Positions 61,301 through 64,000 of a stretch of DNA of 64,000 nt are shown here, piece after piece (position 1 is the stretch's first letter; every line of letters starts with the position of its first letter). Source of the DNA: Cristatella mucedo (Eukaryota > Bryozoa > Phylactolaemata > Cristatellidae); assembly GCA_009760855.2 (NCBI GenBank), contig WPIO01000089.1:795501-859500 (forward strand), in the 5' to 3' direction. The notes under the pieces were generated by a model, which was not told where the DNA came from, searched no databases, and saw nothing but the letters and a program-made list of their open reading frames with translations. A program made the position numbers and the translations under genes.

Positions 61301-61400
61301 GCAATAATAATAAAAATTAATAATAATAATTCACTTGATTAAGCGCCCTCAGAGAACTCAATCTCTCTCTAGGCGCTTTACATTTGCTGTAAAGTGAAAT
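61301..61400 (-). mobile_element. LINE 3'-end insertion next to a T-box donor
   Basis: (AAT)n followed by 'ttaagcgccctcagagaact' and 'tctctaggcgctttacattt'. It is well preserved, 35 bp into the intron after exon 61435-61511. Confidence 0.8.
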
Positions 61401-61434
61401 CGAGGGGGGTTGCAGGTTTTCTGGGGCTCCTCAC

Positions 61435-61511
61435 CTGTCTAGCTGAGTGATTCTCGCCGAGTCGCGGAATCCCTTGGCGAATGGATTGCTGTCGATTTTG
61501 AGCTTCGTGAT
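61435..61511 (-). CDS. TBX20: T-box gene exon: DNA-contact helix region
   Basis: 25 codons: ITKLKIDSNPFAKGFRDSAR, then ITQLD. The NPFAKGFRD motif is the T-box C-terminal 3-10 helix that inserts into the minor groove. Acceptor ttccag, donor AG|gtgagg, phase 0 in and 2 out. Confidence 0.97.
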
Positions 61512-63511
61512 CTGGAAGGCGAGATTGCGAGCGCGCGCTGACGGCTTTCGTCGAGCTCTGCATCTCGCTCGGCCCGGAGCAAAACTCGAGTCGCTGTGGC
61601 GGCAGCGGCGGCGGCGGCGACGGCGGCGGTGGCTGCGCGAGAAGGCTTCGCCAGCGAAGAGTGCGGTGACCGAGGGGAAAGCACGCGGCGGCGGCGGCGG
61701 CGCAGCAGCAGCAGCAGCAGCGAAAAAGTTTCGCGCCCGACGAGCGCCCGACGCCGCTCTAGAGGGTTCGTCTGGGAACGCTTTTTTGCTGTCATTAGAA
61801 GCGGCTCTTTTCGAAGCAAGTCAAGCCCACCGTTGCTCGCACAAGCGGATTCGCCGCGCGACGCGCTAACCTGCAGGAATCGCTGGCGAAACATTCCGCG
61901 AGTATCCGGCAACGTGTACCGGGAACGAACCGCTGCCAGCAAGACGACGCTCCGATTTCGAGGGAAGTAGCCGCCCTCCCCCCCCCCGATCGCGTGCAAG
62001 GTCATTCGCCCACGATCGTGCGTGCGATTCAATCCCGCGCGACTGAGCATCGGCCACGTGACTGAACGTCGGCCGCGGCTGGCTAAAACGGGTATACGTG
62101 CCTTACGCGGCTGAAGGGGTGTGTCTAGGCGGCCCCGACACGCCCCTCCGAGGTCTGCAGCGCTGGGACCACTACGGTGACCCTGCGCGGTGACCTGCGG
62201 CACGGAGCGGTGTGAAATTCTCGCTTCCGCATCCTGCCGCGAGTGTGCCTCGCACTTTCACTTATATCTGGCGCACACTTTGCTTCGCCACCCGATCTGC
62301 TCTTTAAGCGCCACACGATCTAGAGAAAAGAAGCAAAGGAGCCAGGGGCGTTCTCTCCGCGAGGGCGTGGCGGCGTGGGTGGACGGTGGCGTGTCCTCTA
62401 GTTCATGCGCAGATCTAGCGAGGAAGAGAGAGTTCGGTTCAGCCGGCAGAGAAATATTTCGCGATGGCGCGTCGTCACAGCGACGCTGTCTGGCTTCCAT
62501 GTTGCCCGTCTCTCAACATTGAGGCAGGCACTGGAGTGGGGCCAGCACAATTCGCACAATTCGCACAATTCGCGAATTCGCCTCTCTCATTTGTCCACTT
62601 GTCTCGTTTGTCCACTTGTCTCGTTTGTCCACTTGCCTTATTTCCGAAAGGAAGTTGCCGCCGCTGTCGTCGGCCGCATTACTTTACCCGCTGCCGAATC
62701 CGCTGAATCTCTCGCGCAGCGTTTCGAGGAGTTACTCCGCCGGTCGTCGCTGCGGCGGCGATCCACTATTGATAATAATAGCGGACGGCAAAATGTTTGG
62801 CCCATCACCCGGATGCTCCGGGTGCGCTTCCCTCTGTACGCGCCGCAGGTAGTGGCGCGGTACGACAAAGGGATACGAACGTCAGCGCCAAGTCGTTCTC
62901 GTGAGTTTCATCGACGACACTCAAAGCTAGGGGGACTCGAGTCAAAGCTACTAAAGCCTATTTTCCGACCGAAAAAGTGCCGGGGCTACGCGCAGCTTTC
63001 CCTCCGTCGAAGATAGACGCCGCAGCTGCAGGGAAGTAGAGGCTGGGTAGTTCCCTCTCATTATTGCGGCGACCTGTTTTTTTTTATGAGCTGCGAGAAC
63101 GCGTACCGCCTCGCGGCGATAACGTCGAAGGGCTCAGCAGGGCTCCAGCACCTTTACGGTGCAATCGTACCGCCGCCAACTGAACTCTCGTCCGCCGGAC
63201 CGACGCAACGCTTACCGCGGTGCAAACGCGCCGCTCGCAAACGCCGAAGACGGGGGCAATTTTCGGAAGTCAGCAACCAGCGCACCGCGAAAGGCCTGTG
63301 CAACGTGACCGCGACGCGACAAGAGCACGCACGACTAGACGCGACTAGACTGCGGAGCGGCGGCGGGCAACGGTTTACACCCGAGTCCGGCGGCGAGTCG
63401 ACGCGTATGCGCCTGCGTGGTGGCAACTGCGCTGCGCGCGCACGCACGAGTCGGTTTCGAGGCGGTGACCCTGGGAATAGCGCGCGAGTCGGCATTCAAC
63501 AGTGCGCTTAC
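61512..63511. other. TBX20: T-box intron, CpG-rich
   Basis: 2.0 kb with two small tandem repeats (cacaattcg-type, 62547-62577; ttgtccacttgtctcgt, 62590-62638). Long open frames on both strands reflect GC content, and I recognise no exon. Confidence 0.6.
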
Positions 63512-63679
63512 CAGCTGGTTCTGATAGGCGGTGACGCCTATGAAAACAGTCTCCGGAAAGGTGAAGGTCTTGTGCTCGTACTTTTTTAGATCGGACGTCA
63601 AATTAATGTTCGGAGCGTCTCCCGTGTACTTGATTAGGTGGATGCGAGGCTGGTATTTGTGCATGGAGTTCAGCACCAC
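63512..63679 (-). CDS. TBX20: T-box gene exon: central DNA-binding core
   Basis: 56 codons, phase 0 both ends, acceptor gtcctag, donor gtaagc. VVLNSMHKYQPRIHLIKYTG, then HKTFTFPETVFIGVTAYQNQ. LNSMHKYQPR and FPETxFxxVTAYQN define the T-box family. The strand insert (DAPNINLTSDLKKYE) is of the Tbx20 length class. Confidence 0.98.
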
Positions 63680-64000
63680 CTAGGACAAGAGGCACGGAGT
63701 GTCTCCCTCAGCGGCCACCCGCTCGCCCGCGAACGGACGCGCGTCTCGGTCACCGACGAAGACTTCGCGTCACGCCCTCCCCGCAGCCTGCCGGCCCGCA
63801 AAAGCGCAGGTCGCAGCCTTCGCGATGTCAATGCGCATCGACGTCGCCGCGACGCCGCCGCCGCGACGCCGCCGCCGCAGATCGAGACGCCGCCGCAGGT
63901 CGCGGCGCTCCGGCGAAGCGGCGCGGGCGATTGGCTCGTCGCTGTTGCTAAGGCGTACGAGCGGCCGAGCTAGCTGGCTCCAGTGGCGGCGTCCGCCGCC
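63680..64000. other. TBX20: T-box intron reaching the window edge
   Basis: GC- and CpG-rich sequence with (gcc)n-like runs. No T-box N-terminal motif is readable, so the upstream exon lies outside. Confidence 0.6.

Larger units (their letters stand above)
59114..63679 (-). other. TBX20: T-box transcription factor gene, Tbx20-type, last four exons
   Basis: It encodes a nuclear DNA-binding factor. The window holds the C-terminal part of the T-box and the C-terminal tail: exons 63512-63679, 61435-61511, 60862-60977 and 59114-59337, joining in phases 0, 2 and 1 to a TGA/TAA-class stop. YQNQL|ITKLKIDSNPFAKGFRDS followed by DRESVDLLI is the Tbx20 form; Tbx1, Tbx2/3 and Brachyury differ at these positions. 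Tbx20 acts in heart and neural development in bilaterians; the role here is not known. The 5' T-box exons must lie beyond 64000. Confidence 0.88.

Overview
The window is animal (metazoan) nuclear DNA. It has small exons with GT-AG introns, and protein families read directly from those exons: a fused-type glutamyl-tRNA synthetase with a GST-like N-terminus and WHEP linker, a MYND/EGLN prolyl hydroxylase, and a Tbx20-type T-box factor. It also carries 5'-truncated CR1/L2-like LINEs with their tRNA-derived SINEs and dense (GA)n, (TA)n and (CA)n microsatellites. I see nothing prokaryotic. It looks like a non-vertebrate animal; I cannot name the species.

Layout. (1) 5.7-33.5 kb, minus strand: 18 in-phase coding exons of a glutamyl(-prolyl)-tRNA synthetase gene, giving about 1,136 codons: GST-like domain, full GluRS catalytic and anticodon-binding core, then a WHEP linker. 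The last three exons found (264 nt each) are nearly identical and sit in segmental duplications. The first coding exon is not certain and the ProRS half does not appear in the window, so the gene must continue left of position 1 or end without ProRS. (2) 35.8-41.8 kb, plus strand: a complete five-exon EGLN/PHD gene (485 aa), head-to-head with the synthetase. (3) 43.2-46.4 kb: a degenerate tandem array with a period of about 165 bp. (4) 46.8-57.8 kb: mobile-element remnants, large microsatellites and unassigned CpG-rich DNA. (5) 59.1-63.7 kb, minus strand: the last four exons of a T-box gene whose 5' half lies beyond the right edge.

Repeats. One LINE lineage (APE endonuclease plus reverse transcriptase) accounts for many fragments. 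Its 3' end carries a hairpin that the tRNA-derived SINE shares. Nested insertions with target-site duplications, and paralogous empty sites inside the synthetase duplications, allow relative dating.

The three genes are not an operon. Their proteins act separately: translation, oxygen sensing and developmental transcription. The most interesting signals are the recent expansion of WHEP-encoding exons by tandem duplication, with its internal insertion record, and the nucleosome-length satellite. I found no clearly new enzymatic or defence system.
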